Notes: generated by a model from the sequence alone, not told the origin. Positions 1 to 7,645 are shown, counted from the stretch's first letter. The stretch is 64,000 nucleotides of DNA from Aerococcus loyolae (GCF_002871915.2 NZ_CP126958.1:1240001-1304000), one strand, 5' to 3'. Numbers and translations are program-made.

Positions 1-45
1 GCCATCATCCATGCCCATTAGAATATGGCAGTGTAAATCAATCAC
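1..45 (-). CDS. CpsB/CapC-type tyrosine-protein phosphatase, N-terminal 15 codons only
   Basis: Partial gene that runs off the left edge. Read on the minus strand it starts with GTG at 45-43, preceded by an AAGGAG ribosome binding site nine bases upstream, and encodes MIDLHCHILMGMDDG. The HCHIL..GMDDG pattern is the metal-binding start of the PHP-domain phosphotyrosine phosphatases (CpsB/YwqE) that dephosphorylate the CpsD/EpsB tyrosine kinase of capsule or exopolysaccharide assembly. It lies directly downstream of that kinase and in the same direction, as expected. Family assignment rests on only 15 residues plus context. Confidence 0.75.
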   Translation of the reverse strand, partial: MIDLHCHILMGMDDG

Positions 46-66
46 AGGGCTTGACTCCTTCTTGCT

Positions 67-774
67 TTATTCTTCCTCGTAGTAGTAATAGTAATCTTCG
101 GTTCTTTCAGTTCGGTTCATGATCACACCTAGGACATTGGTGTTGACCTTGTCTAAGAGGGCTTGGCTTTCTTTAACTTCATCCTTAGTACATTGACCAT
201 AAGGCACCACCACTACCGTGCCGTCTACCCGAGCTGATACCACTTGTGCATCAGTGGCTGCCAGAACTGGTGGGCAGTCCAAGACAATGATTTCAAAGAT
301 ATTACGCAATTGTTCCATTAAGCCTTGCATCCGTTTCGAAGCTAGGAGTTCGGACGGATTAGGCGGAATCGCTCCACAAGTTAAGTAGAACAAGTTAGGC
401 ACGTAAGACTTCTTAATCACTTGGTGGATCTCTAGGCGGTTATCGGTCAAGAGATTGGTTAGCCCTCTATCGTTAGGAACGCCAAAGGTCTTATGGACAG
501 TCGGTTTACGCATATCAGCGTCCAATAAGAGAACCCGTTTATCATCACTAGCAAAGGCAGCCGCAATATTAGCAGCTAAGAAGGATTTCCCTGATGAGGG
601 ACCTGGTGAAGTGATATTGAAGGTCTTTAATTCCTTATCTAGCATGGAGAACTGGATATTGGTCCGGATAGTCCGGAATTGTTCGGCCATGGCTGAAGTG
701 GGATTATCAACCACCACCAAACCGGGACGGTCGGCTGGCTTCTTGATTTCTGTTTTTTTCTTTCTACCAAACAT
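67..774 (-). CDS. CpsD/CapB family tyrosine-protein kinase (exopolysaccharide regulation)
   Basis: Cytoplasmic BY-kinase of 235 residues that controls polysaccharide polymerisation together with its membrane partner encoded just upstream. Visible motifs: Walker A SPGPSSGKS at residues 56-64, Walker A' LLLDADMRKP near 82-91, Walker B IIVLDCPPV near 162-170, and a C-terminal autophosphorylation cluster of five consecutive tyrosines at 228-232. The ATG at 774 has GGAGG seven bases upstream. Length is normal for the two-polypeptide (Firmicute) form of this kinase. It follows the CpsC-like gene by 11 bases and precedes the CpsB phosphatase, so the three are one operon. Confidence 0.93.
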   Translation of the reverse strand: MFGRKKKTEIKKPADRPGLVVVDNPTSAMAEQFRTIRTNIQFSMLDKELKTFNITSPGPSSGKSFLAANIAAAFASDDKRVLLLDADMRKPTVHKTFGVPNDRGLTNLLTDNRLEIHQVIKKSYVPNLFYLTCGAIPPNPSELLASKRMQGLMEQLRNIFEIIVLDCPPVLAATDAQVVSARVDGTVVVVPYGQCTKDEVKESQALLDKVNTNVLGVIMNRTERTEDYYYYYEEE

Positions 775-785
775 GGTTAACCTCC

Positions 786-1550
786 TTAAACACGTTCACG
801 TTGCCGCTGACCACGGTCTTGGTCAGGGTGGTAAATTTGTTGTAATTCGTTAGCCTGGTGGGTAACTTTCAAGTCATTTTCAGACAATTCACTGACCCGG
901 CCTAACATGTTCCAGCCAATTTCCTTAGTCAAGAAGTCCACGTCCTTGACGGTGTTATCGGTGAGTTCATGAATGAAGGCAATCACGAGACCCACGCCCA
1001 TTCCTAGAACTAGACCAATTAAGAGAGCTAAAGCCTTACGTGGCGAAACCGGTGCCTGACTGGCTTGAGCCTTAGAGATGATTGAGACATTATCGATATT
1101 CATCATTTTACGGATAGCCTTTTGGAAGATGTCTGCCGTGGTGTTAGCGATGGTAGCCGCTTGTTCGGGATTAGGATCCTTTACAATAATGGAGAAGACC
1201 TGGGAATTATTCTTACTTTCCACTGAAATTTTTTCCCGAAGTTGGTCGGGATTTTCTTGTAGATTGAGTTGGTCAATCACTGGACTTAAAACGACTTCAT
1301 TTCGAATAACATCAGAATAAGTATTAATTAATTGCAGGGAAGCGTTAATGTCCTGGTTGAGGGTATTGGTTTGACTCTTATTATCACTTTGGTTAACTAA
1401 GATCTCGGTAGAAGATTGATAGATAGGCGTCGCTAAGATGAAGGCATAAGCCGCTGCTAGGAGCAGTCCTACCAAACTACTAATAAAAATTACATAGAAG
1501 TGTTCTTTGATAATCTGCCAGAGATCTAATAAACTAATTTCTTCTTCCAT
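786..1550 (-). CDS. Wzz/CpsC-type chain-length determinant, membrane partner of the tyrosine kinase
   Basis: Membrane protein of 254 residues from the polysaccharide co-polymerase family. It has an N-terminal membrane helix at about residues 19-38, a mainly hydrophilic extracytoplasmic domain, and a second helix at about 172-193 followed by a short cytoplasmic tail. In the Firmicute arrangement this protein activates the CpsD kinase and sets chain length. The sequence starts MEEEISLLDLWQIIKEH, which is typical of the family. It lies between the LCP gene and the kinase gene in one minus-strand operon. Confidence 0.9.
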   Translation of the reverse strand: MEEEISLLDLWQIIKEHFYVIFISSLVGLLLAAAYAFILATPIYQSSTEILVNQSDNKSQTNTLNQDINASLQLINTYSDVIRNEVVLSPVIDQLNLQENPDQLREKISVESKNNSQVFSIIVKDPNPEQAATIANTTADIFQKAIRKMMNIDNVSIISKAQASQAPVSPRKALALLIGLVLGMGVGLVIAFIHELTDNTVKDVDFLTKEIGWNMLGRVSELSENDLKVTHQANELQQIYHPDQDRGQRQRERV

Positions 1551-1645
1551 CGCTAATCAACACGACCTTTCCTAATTTATTGCTTTATGCATGGAAATAG
1601 CGCTTGATTAGAGCGCTATTTTGTTAGTTACTTCATATGAGAGTG

Positions 1646-2647
1646 TTAGAGATTGAGTTCCTGTTTTAAGGCTTGGGAAGCCTGATTGATATTTCCTTCC
1701 GGAATCATTTCATAGTAGACGCCATCAATCATTTGTCCTGAGCCCTTCAATTGGGCCTGATTAATAGTATTGGCTGCTCCCCGGTAATTGGTGAAGAGGT
1801 CCTTCATATCAGAAAAGGCCATATTAGTTTGAACGCTACTACCAATAGTGTTTAAGATTTCTTGGTAGTTAGGCAGCGAGGACAGAGAAGCTGCTTCCTT
1901 GAGACAGGCCAGGATGACTTGACGTTGGCGGGCTTGACGACCATAGTCCCCTTCTGGATCATCATAGCGGTTGCGGACATAGGCTAGAGCGGCTTCACCA
2001 TTTAAAGTGGTCGCCTGTCCTTGGACAAATTGGTGACCGTCTTCATTAAAACTGATCGGTGGTGTTACCGTCACCCCGCCTAGGACATTAATCATATCTT
2101 CCAAACCCTGCATGTTGACAGAGACATAATAGTCAATCGGAATATCCAGCAGGTTTTGCACGGTTTCCACTGCCCCTGCTGGACCTCCATAAGCATAGGC
2201 ATGGTTGATCTTGTCTTTATTGCCATTAGGAAGGATGGTGGTATAGGTATCCCGAGGAATGGAAAGCAAGCTGGTCTGTTCCGTCTTGGGATTAACCGTC
2301 ATCACCATCATGGTATCGGACCGACCTTGTTCGGTTCGTCCCAGAGAACCCGTATCAATCCCCATTAACAGTACCGAAAAGGCCTGATTGCCTTGGCTTA
2401 AGTCGACTTGGCCATTCCGTTTGGACTTATAATCGGCCGCTTGGTACATTTGTTCCGAGGTCTCTCTGACATCACTGTAAGCTTTAAAAGCTATCCAGCC
2501 ACCGATGCAGAGAAGAATTACTAGGACACCTAAAACCCAGGGCCAAATCCGTCTTCTCTTCGGTCTGTCAGCTTGTGCCCGATAGTCTTCACGAGTAGAC
2601 GGTTGGTCACGATGAGATCTTCTATTATTATCAAAATTATCTGTCAT
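1646..2647 (-). CDS. LytR-CpsA-Psr (LCP) family protein
   Basis: Probable glycopolymer transferase that attaches teichoic acid or capsule to peptidoglycan on the outer face of the membrane. The chosen ATG (MTDNFDNNRR) has AAGGAAAG seven bases upstream; a longer frame reaching 2707 runs into IS sequence and is rejected. The 333-residue protein has a charged Arg-rich cytoplasmic tail, one membrane helix at about residues 34-54, then the LCP domain with LLMGIDTG, GRSDTMMVMT, SIPRDTY and KINHAYAYGG, which carry the family's conserved Asp and Arg residues. It is the first gene of the polysaccharide operon; an IS30 element separates it from its probable native promoter. Confidence 0.93.
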   Translation of the reverse strand: MTDNFDNNRRSHRDQPSTREDYRAQADRPKRRRIWPWVLGVLVILLCIGGWIAFKAYSDVRETSEQMYQAADYKSKRNGQVDLSQGNQAFSVLLMGIDTGSLGRTEQGRSDTMMVMTVNPKTEQTSLLSIPRDTYTTILPNGNKDKINHAYAYGGPAGAVETVQNLLDIPIDYYVSVNMQGLEDMINVLGGVTVTPPISFNEDGHQFVQGQATTLNGEAALAYVRNRYDDPEGDYGRQARQRQVILACLKEAASLSSLPNYQEILNTIGSSVQTNMAFSDMKDLFTNYRGAANTINQAQLKGSGQMIDGVYYEMIPEGNINQASQALKQELNL

Positions 2648-2769
2648 ATACTTTCTTTCCTTAAAAGGTAAATTGTAAAATGAAGTGCATAGAGAAAAGG
2701 ACGACAAAAAACCAGTGATGCTCTATACTTAAAAGCGTCTAAACCCAAGTAAAGGAGCACTCACTGGCT

Positions 2770-3840
2770 ATGAAACATTCTAACACGAAACCTAGATCAT
2801 ATACACACCTTTCTGCAGAAAAACGCGGAATTATCCAAGCAATGCACCAAGAAGGACATAAACAGAAAGAGATTGCTGACGCCGTTGGCGTCAATCAATG
2901 CACCATATCTCGTGAACTAAAACGTGGAAAAACACGTCAAATGAACTATGATCATACCTACGTTGATGTCTATCTTGCAGAAACTGGCTCGCGTGTTTAT
3001 AAAGATAATCGGTCAAATTCTAAAGCCAGAGGCGCTTTGTATGGAAAATCTAACTTCATTAAAGCCTTTGAGGAAGCCTTACTGACACCTAAAGAAGACC
3101 GTATTTTCAGTGTTGATACGTTTATTCATGATTACCGCAGAAAACACCCTTTAGAAAGAGTTCCTTGCACCAAAACCATGTATAAATATATCAATCTTGG
3201 TTTATTAAATGTGAGGAATATTGATCTTCCTATGAAAACAAGGATTCGTCCAAGAAAACAACCTAGTGAACCGCGTGGGACGAATAAAAAGGTATTTGGA
3301 AAAAGCATTGATCAGCGATGCCCAGACGTCCTTTCAAGAGAAGAATTTGGTCACTGGGAGCTTGACCTCGTGATAGGAAAGAAGACTAAAGGAGAGCCAT
3401 GTCTTATTACTCTAGTTGAACGGAAAACGCGAAAATTCCTCACCAAGAAGACTTGGAAGTGGGATGCAGATTCCATTGTAAAATCGGTTAAAAAGGTGAT
3501 TCTTAAAGAGGGTCAAGCGTGTTTTAAAACCTTAACGACCGATAACGGCAGTGAATTTTCTAAACTATCTCAGCTTGAGTATGCTCTGAAGGATTTGGAA
3601 GTCTTTTTCGCCCATGCCTATTCAGCTTGGGAAAAAGGCAGTAATGAGAGACATAATCGCATGTTAAGAGAATTCTTGCCCAAAGGGACAAGCTTTAAAA
3701 AGCTGACATACCAGGAACTCGCACACTATACGAATACAATAAATAATCGCTTTAGAAAGGTCTTAGATTATCAAACCCCTAACGACTGTTATAACCTAGA
3801 AGTTGCGAAACTTCAGGAAACGCTTAAAGAAGCAGGCTAA
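2770..3840 (+). CDS. IS30-family transposase
   Basis: DDE transposase of 356 residues. An N-terminal helix-turn-helix region (HLSAEKRGIIQAMHQEG...QKEIADAVG...TISRELKRG) is followed by the integrase core with GHWELDLVIGKK (first Asp), TLTTDNGSEF (second Asp) and WEKGSNERHNRMLREFLPKG (catalytic Glu), the arrangement of IS30 enzymes. No frameshift or internal stop is present, so it looks functional. The start has AAAGGAG 12 bases upstream. Transcription runs away from the LCP gene. Confidence 0.95.
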   Translation: MKHSNTKPRSYTHLSAEKRGIIQAMHQEGHKQKEIADAVGVNQCTISRELKRGKTRQMNYDHTYVDVYLAETGSRVYKDNRSNSKARGALYGKSNFIKAFEEALLTPKEDRIFSVDTFIHDYRRKHPLERVPCTKTMYKYINLGLLNVRNIDLPMKTRIRPRKQPSEPRGTNKKVFGKSIDQRCPDVLSREEFGHWELDLVIGKKTKGEPCLITLVERKTRKFLTKKTWKWDADSIVKSVKKVILKEGQACFKTLTTDNGSEFSKLSQLEYALKDLEVFFAHAYSAWEKGSNERHNRMLREFLPKGTSFKKLTYQELAHYTNTINNRFRKVLDYQTPNDCYNLEVAKLQETLKEAG

Positions 3841-3946
3841 AGTGCTTAACAAAGCATAGAGATTCAGTGTGGGCCAGTCAAGGTCCGCTTCGCTCTCCAC
3901 CTTGACAGCCCCACCCTGAATCTCTAAATGATAATCAAGCACTTTA
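3838..3946 (+). repeat. Large imperfect hairpin in the 3' tail of the IS30 element
   Basis: Nested inverted repeats start at the transposase stop codon: TAAAGTGCTT (3838-3847) with AAGCACTTTA (3937-3946); AGAGATTCAG (3858-3867) with CTGAATCTCT (3916-3925); GTCAAGGT (3877-3884) with ACCTTGAC (3899-3906). The three pairs nest, giving a stem of about 110 bases with internal loops. No clear U-run follows, so it is not a simple terminator. It could block read-through or mark an older insertion; its role is unknown. Confidence 0.75.
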
Positions 3947-4116
3947 AGCTAGAGAAAAACGGGCCAAGAATTATTGACTTTATCAGCTTTTTAGTTATTT
4001 GGCATGACACTGGGATTTTTTAAAATAAATATGCACTTGATATTGCAATTTACCTCTTTCCTTAAAAGTTGTTTTTAAAGTTTTTTATTAACTGATTACG
4101 ATATATGAACATTCCA

Positions 4117-4143
4117 AATAAGGCCTGAAAAATAGGCCTATTT
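4117..4143 (-). promoter_or_regulatory. Hairpin in the original leader of the LCP/polysaccharide operon
   Basis: AATAAGGCCT (4117-4126) faces AGGCCTATTT (4134-4143), a perfect AGGCCT stem with a seven-base A-rich loop. On the minus strand it lies between a candidate promoter (4191-4218) and the IS30 insertion, so before the insertion it sat in the leader of the LCP operon. No strong U-run follows. Confidence 0.4.
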
Positions 4144-4190
4144 ATCAATTTTCATAATAACACAACTTTTTTGCAATAACATATAAAATT

Positions 4191-4218
4191 ATTATAAAAA
4201 CGTTATCATTTAGCCAAA
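4191..4218 (-). promoter_or_regulatory. Candidate native promoter of the LCP/polysaccharide operon
   Basis: On the minus strand, TTTGGC (4218-4213), 16 bases, TATAAT (4196-4191). Removing the IS30 element would place this about 130 bases upstream of the LCP start, with the leader ending in AACTTTTAAGGAAAG. The -10 is perfect and the -35 weak. The assignment is an inference from position. Confidence 0.4.
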
Positions 4219-4250
4219 TAAAAGAGTCTTATTGGACAAATAAATTAAAT

Positions 4251-4277
4251 AAAGGCCCAGCGTCAGACCAGGCCTTT
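4251..4277 (-). terminator. Rho-independent terminator downstream of the flavoprotein gene
   Basis: AAAGGCC (4251-4257) pairs with GGCCTTT (4271-4277); on the minus strand the stem is followed by a T-rich stretch. It lies 43 bases past the stop of the flavoprotein gene and is nearly symmetric, so it may act in both directions. Confidence 0.6.
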
Positions 4278-4319
4278 ATTTTGTCAATATAAATTTAATT
4301 ATTAATATTCTTAAATGAT

Positions 4320-6134
4320 TTATGCTTTACTCTTAGCAATGGCATCTGCTACCGCTTCTTTAAGGGCATTGGAACTTAAGGTAGCTCCAGAAATACCATC
4401 GACATCAGTCGAATTAGCAGCAATCATGGCTTGAGGCAGTTCTGAAAAGACCTCGTGGCCTTGTTGTTCACTTTCATTGTGATTTAGGACAGTAATCTCT
4501 CTTAACTTATCCCCATCAAGGGACACCAGCACATTTAGTTCATCTCCCATCCCTGAATGGCTAGATCCCAGGTATTGGTTATCTTTTAATTGGAGGTCTT
4601 TAGTGGCAGGTGTCTTTTCTAAGTCACTTTGGAGGTTAGCACTCTGCGTTTCTCCTGCTCCTTTTAACTCAGTTTTTGCTTCATCTTTTGCTTGAGCGGC
4701 GTTTTCACCTGCAATCTTACCAAAGATCAGACATTCAGCGATGTTCATCCCGCCTTGGTACATGCCCGGAGTAATCCCACCGAGTTCGCCGGCTCCATAA
4801 AGTTTTGGAATGACTTGACCATGGCTATCTAAAATTTCCGCCTTGGCATTCCGGCGCGGTCCCCCCTGAGTATTTAACATGGTTTGGACAATCGGGATAG
4901 CATAATATGGCCCTTCCTCATCAAAAGCGGTCATAGCATCCGCTGTTCGACCATAGGCATAGTCCTTCCCTACCTCAGCAAAATGATTGAAGTCTTCAAC
5001 TGTAGCTTCTAAGACTTGGCTATCAAGGTCTAACTCTTGAGCTAATTCAGCCAGGCTGTCAGCCTTACCTGCTGCTTTGGCATAGTCGACAAAACGGCCA
5101 TCTTCCCGGGTGAGTTCTTCATATTTCTTATGGTCGAAAATAATATAAGGTCTCTCTTGTCCTTGAGGCACCCGCCAAATCCCGTGGTTATAGATATGGC
5201 CGTGGCGGTTAGACTCATCTTCTTTGAAGTAACGAGATCCATCGTCCCCAATGACTAGGATACTGCCGTGAGTTAAGGGTTGGGTGCCAAAGGCGTGTAG
5301 AGTAGCTCTTTCTCCAGCTGGTACATCAAAGGCAGTCCCGTGATACATGCCCAAGGATTCATAGTTAGCCATATGCCAGAGGTCAGCTCCGACTTCAAGT
5401 GCCATAGTTACCCCATGACCTTGGTTATATAGTCCACCTAAGGGAGCCAGACGACTTTCGTTGAGGTAGTCTTTAATCATTTGCGGATTATTTTCAAAAC
5501 CACCAAGGGCTAAAACAACCCCGCTCTTAGCTGCAATATTAACGGTTTGGCCTTGGCGTTCGACTTGTACCCCAAGAATCGCCCGAGTATCAGGATCTTG
5601 GAGGAGGTGTTTGGCGGGAGATTCGAACCAAACATCAATAGAATCCGCCCGATCCACAACCTTTTGCCGCAAAACCTTCCACAAGGCAGCGTCAAAGATT
5701 CCCTCATGAACTGTAAGGAAGTTATAGGTTTCCACGCCATCAAATTCGGGATATTCATAAACCGCTGATTCAAGCGGGAACTTATCAAAATGATCTTTAA
5801 TACTATAAGGTTCGACTTCTAAATAGTCACGGACATAGTCTTCCATATTAACCAAGCCATCAATATAGGTTGATTTAACTTCTTCGTCTAAATCCATACC
5901 CGCCATCAGTTCATCATAATATTTGTGCATAGCTTCCCTATTATCAGCTGAACCAATCAATTGGGCACAATAGCGAGTGTTGCCCCCTTCATGGCCATTA
6001 GGAGCGGAATCGACTAAGAGCACCTTAGCTCCCGCATCACTAGCAAAACGCGCCGCTGTTGCTCCTGCTCCACCAAAGCCGAGGACAACCACATCATATT
6101 CCGCTGCATAGGTCGTTTGTTCATTCACTAACAT
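4320..6134 (-). CDS. FAD-dependent reductase (fumarate/urocanate reductase type) with C-terminal FMN-binding domain
   Basis: Flavoprotein of 604 residues. The N-terminal FAD-binding fold shows YDVVVLGFGGAGATAA near residue 14, GGNTRYC near 50, ALGGFENN in the middle, and a closing FAD motif GELGGITPGMYQGGMN near 450. After a charged linker, residues of about 525-604 form an FMN_bind domain with DGISGATLSS near 579-588; the Thr of this motif is the residue that ApbE flavinylates in relatives. No signal peptide is visible, so the enzyme is probably cytoplasmic. Relatives reduce an unsaturated acid (fumarate, urocanate, cinnamate) as an electron sink; the substrate here cannot be told. The ATG at 6134 has GGAAGGAGAT upstream. 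It stands alone between terminators. Confidence 0.85.
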   Translation of the reverse strand: MLVNEQTTYAAEYDVVVLGFGGAGATAARFASDAGAKVLLVDSAPNGHEGGNTRYCAQLIGSADNREAMHKYYDELMAGMDLDEEVKSTYIDGLVNMEDYVRDYLEVEPYSIKDHFDKFPLESAVYEYPEFDGVETYNFLTVHEGIFDAALWKVLRQKVVDRADSIDVWFESPAKHLLQDPDTRAILGVQVERQGQTVNIAAKSGVVLALGGFENNPQMIKDYLNESRLAPLGGLYNQGHGVTMALEVGADLWHMANYESLGMYHGTAFDVPAGERATLHAFGTQPLTHGSILVIGDDGSRYFKEDESNRHGHIYNHGIWRVPQGQERPYIIFDHKKYEELTREDGRFVDYAKAAGKADSLAELAQELDLDSQVLEATVEDFNHFAEVGKDYAYGRTADAMTAFDEEGPYYAIPIVQTMLNTQGGPRRNAKAEILDSHGQVIPKLYGAGELGGITPGMYQGGMNIAECLIFGKIAGENAAQAKDEAKTELKGAGETQSANLQSDLEKTPATKDLQLKDNQYLGSSHSGMGDELNVLVSLDGDKLREITVLNHNESEQQGHEVFSELPQAMIAANSTDVDGISGATLSSNALKEAVADAIAKSKA

Positions 6135-6167
6135 TTTCTATCTCCTTCCTTTATCGCTTATTTATAG

Positions 6168-6189
6168 GTCAGCGTAAGAATACGCTTAC
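6168..6189 (-). promoter_or_regulatory. Palindrome in the flavoprotein gene leader
   Basis: AGCGTA (6171-6176) and TACGCT (6181-6186) form a perfect inverted repeat around AGAA, with partly matching flanks. It lies about 35 bases upstream of the flavoprotein start and just downstream of a TATACT -10 element (minus strand, near 6203-6208), which is where a repressor operator or leader hairpin would sit. Confidence 0.4.
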
Positions 6190-6334
6190 ATTTACATCCT
6201 AAGTATACTATTCTTGTGAAGAAAATAACAGAATTTCGCTGGTAATTTATTTTCAAAAGAATGTTTTAATCAATAAAATTTCAAACAAAATAAAAAACGC
6301 TTTAAACAAGCGTTCGTAAAAAGTATTATTTAAT

Positions 6335-6745
6335 TTATTCTTCATTACTGAAAATACTCATTATATTCATAATTGGAATGGTTACTGGATTTGCTCCACC
6401 CAAAGCTGTTACAGATGTTATATAAGACCTAATATAAGGAAAGGCAATACTAATCTTATTAATACCATATTCATTAATAATTTGGTCCTTATCGCCTTCT
6501 AATGAAGAACAATCAAAATCCGTTTCTTAACGCAAATGAAGATATAAGTCATTTTCATTATCGGATTCTTTTTCTGATAATACGATAACCATTTCTAAAG
6601 TAACGATATCGGATTGGTCATCATTTCCCAAAAATTTTGTAGTCATTTCTACATTAATCTCTGTATTAGGTTCTATAAAATAATTATTAATTGTGAATTC
6701 AGTCACTCTATTGTTTATAATTCTTAAACGGCTAAACTGAGACAT
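6335..6745 (-). pseudogene. SecB-like chaperone of a toxin-antitoxin-chaperone module, interrupted by an in-frame TAA
   Basis: The frame opens with ATG at 6745, preceded by GGAGG six bases upstream inside the antitoxin gene. It reads 72 codons (MSQFSRLRIINNRVTEF...) to TAA at 6529-6527, then continues in the same frame for another 63 codons to TAA at 6337-6335. The downstream part contains FPYIRSYITSVTALGG and NPVTIPIMNI, which match the SecB signature (FPYxRxxIxxLT..GG.P...PIxF). The total of about 136 residues fits SecB. The nonsense codon is the only lesion seen; it could be a real null, a sequencing error, or a suppressed stop. In TAC systems such as Mycobacterium HigB-HigA-Rv1957 the chaperone protects the antitoxin. 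Confidence 0.7.
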
Positions 6746-7116
6746 TCTTTTCCTCCAAGAAGTTTATCAATGTTTATATTATTCTTGCCTTTCAATGTAA
6801 AGTTATATTGTACATTATTAGTAAAAGATTCATTACTAATTACAAAATTCATATCTATTTCATCATTGGCAATATTATTTTGTTCAGTTAAGTGATTATC
6901 TATATAATCTTGAATAGTGTCAATTACCTCTTCATAACGCGATACAGGAATAGAAGTATTACAAAATTCAAATTGAGCATATTCAGAATCAGTCATACCT
7001 AGAATTTGATTCATTTCATCTAAACTTAAACCATAGGAATATCTCAAATCTAGTATTTTTTCCGATAGCGGATATTGTTCACTATTCTTAATAGTTGAAA
7101 TACCATTATTTATCAT
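6724..7116 (-). CDS. HigA-like antitoxin with helix-turn-helix domain and long C-terminal tail
   Basis: Protein of 130 residues. Residues of about 18-60 (LSEKILDLRYSYGLSLDEMN...LGMTDSEYAQFE) look like an Xre/HigA helix-turn-helix. Residues of about 90-130 form a tail (MNFVISNES...VQYNFTLKG) ending in a hydrophobic stretch; in known TAC systems such a tail is the chaperone-addiction segment that needs SecB. The start overlaps the toxin stop by four bases (ATGA) with GGAGAGGAG upstream, and the 3' end overlaps the SecB-like start by 22 bases. The tight overlaps indicate coupled translation of all three genes. The gene is intact. Confidence 0.65.
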   Translation of the reverse strand: MINNGISTIKNSEQYPLSEKILDLRYSYGLSLDEMNQILGMTDSEYAQFEFCNTSIPVSRYEEVIDTIQDYIDNHLTEQNNIANDEIDMNFVISNESFTNNVQYNFTLKGKNNINIDKLLGGKECLSLAV

Positions 7117-7645
7117 ATCGTAAACTCCTCTCCTATAATAATTTCATTATTATTAATATCATACACGTGGTCACGTAGCCTTTGAGTATATTCAGTTAAC
7201 GGCTGAGTCGGATCACTTCTCCCTTTTTCTTTGATATAGGAATAGCAAAATATTAAATTAGGATCTTTCTCTAAAGATTGATTATCACAAGGGAAAAATA
7301 AAACTCTTAAATGTTGATAAGCCGTATCCATTCTTATTTCATACACATGTCTTACACTTATCATTTTCTTTATAATTTTTGCTTTCCTATACTCCCCACT
7401 AACAGCATCTGGCAACATAATTTTCCAATCTCTATCTAATGGATCATTCTTGTTAATAAAAAGATACCCCTCATTAATAAAGAGAAGCATAACATTACGA
7501 TAAATTTGAAAAAAGTTTCTTCAAAATATTTATTATTTTTTAGTAATTTAGGGTAGGCAACAGTAAAAATATATCCATTATCATTAAAAGTTACATCATT
7601 AAAAAACGTTTTAACAATAGGATAAATAGCTTCTACCTTTCTCAT
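7113..7645 (-). pseudogene. HigB/RelE-like toxin of the TAC module, split by a -1 frameshift at a slippery T6 tract
   Basis: The frame starts with ATG at 7645 (AAAGGGAG upstream) and reads MRKVEAIYPIVK...YFEETFF before entering a frame that stops at 7436. The second frame, open from the same place to the stop at 7113, reads FFQIYRNVMLLFINEG... and carries the RelE/HigB-like core YEIRMDTAYQHLRVLFF...LIFCYSYIKEKGR. One extra T in the T6 tract (A6 on the plus strand, 7509-7514) would join them into 177 residues. In the upstream frame the codons are ACT TTT TTC, which is a legal -1 slippery heptamer (T TTT TTC). So this is either a homopolymer lesion, a sequencing error, or programmed frameshifting. 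Confidence 0.6.

Larger units (their letters stand above)
2667..4054 (+). mobile_element. IS30-family insertion sequence, complete
   Basis: Boundaries come from imperfect terminal inverted repeats: GGTAAATTGTAAAATGAAG at the left (from 2667) and its complement ending at 4054, about 22 of 25 bases matching through GTGCATA, with further inverted similarity (AAAAAA-CCAGTG) about 35 bases inside. A direct repeat TCTTTCCTTAAAA flanks the element at 2654-2666 and 4055-4067, consistent with an unusually long target duplication. The element holds one transposase gene and an unusually long 3' tail with a large hairpin. At about 1.39 kb it is at the long end for the family. Confidence 0.8.

Noticed and set aside
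2648..2707. Upstream extension of the LCP protein by 20 residues
   Set aside because: The extension lies partly in IS30 sequence, whereas the ATG at 2647 has a proper ribosome binding site.
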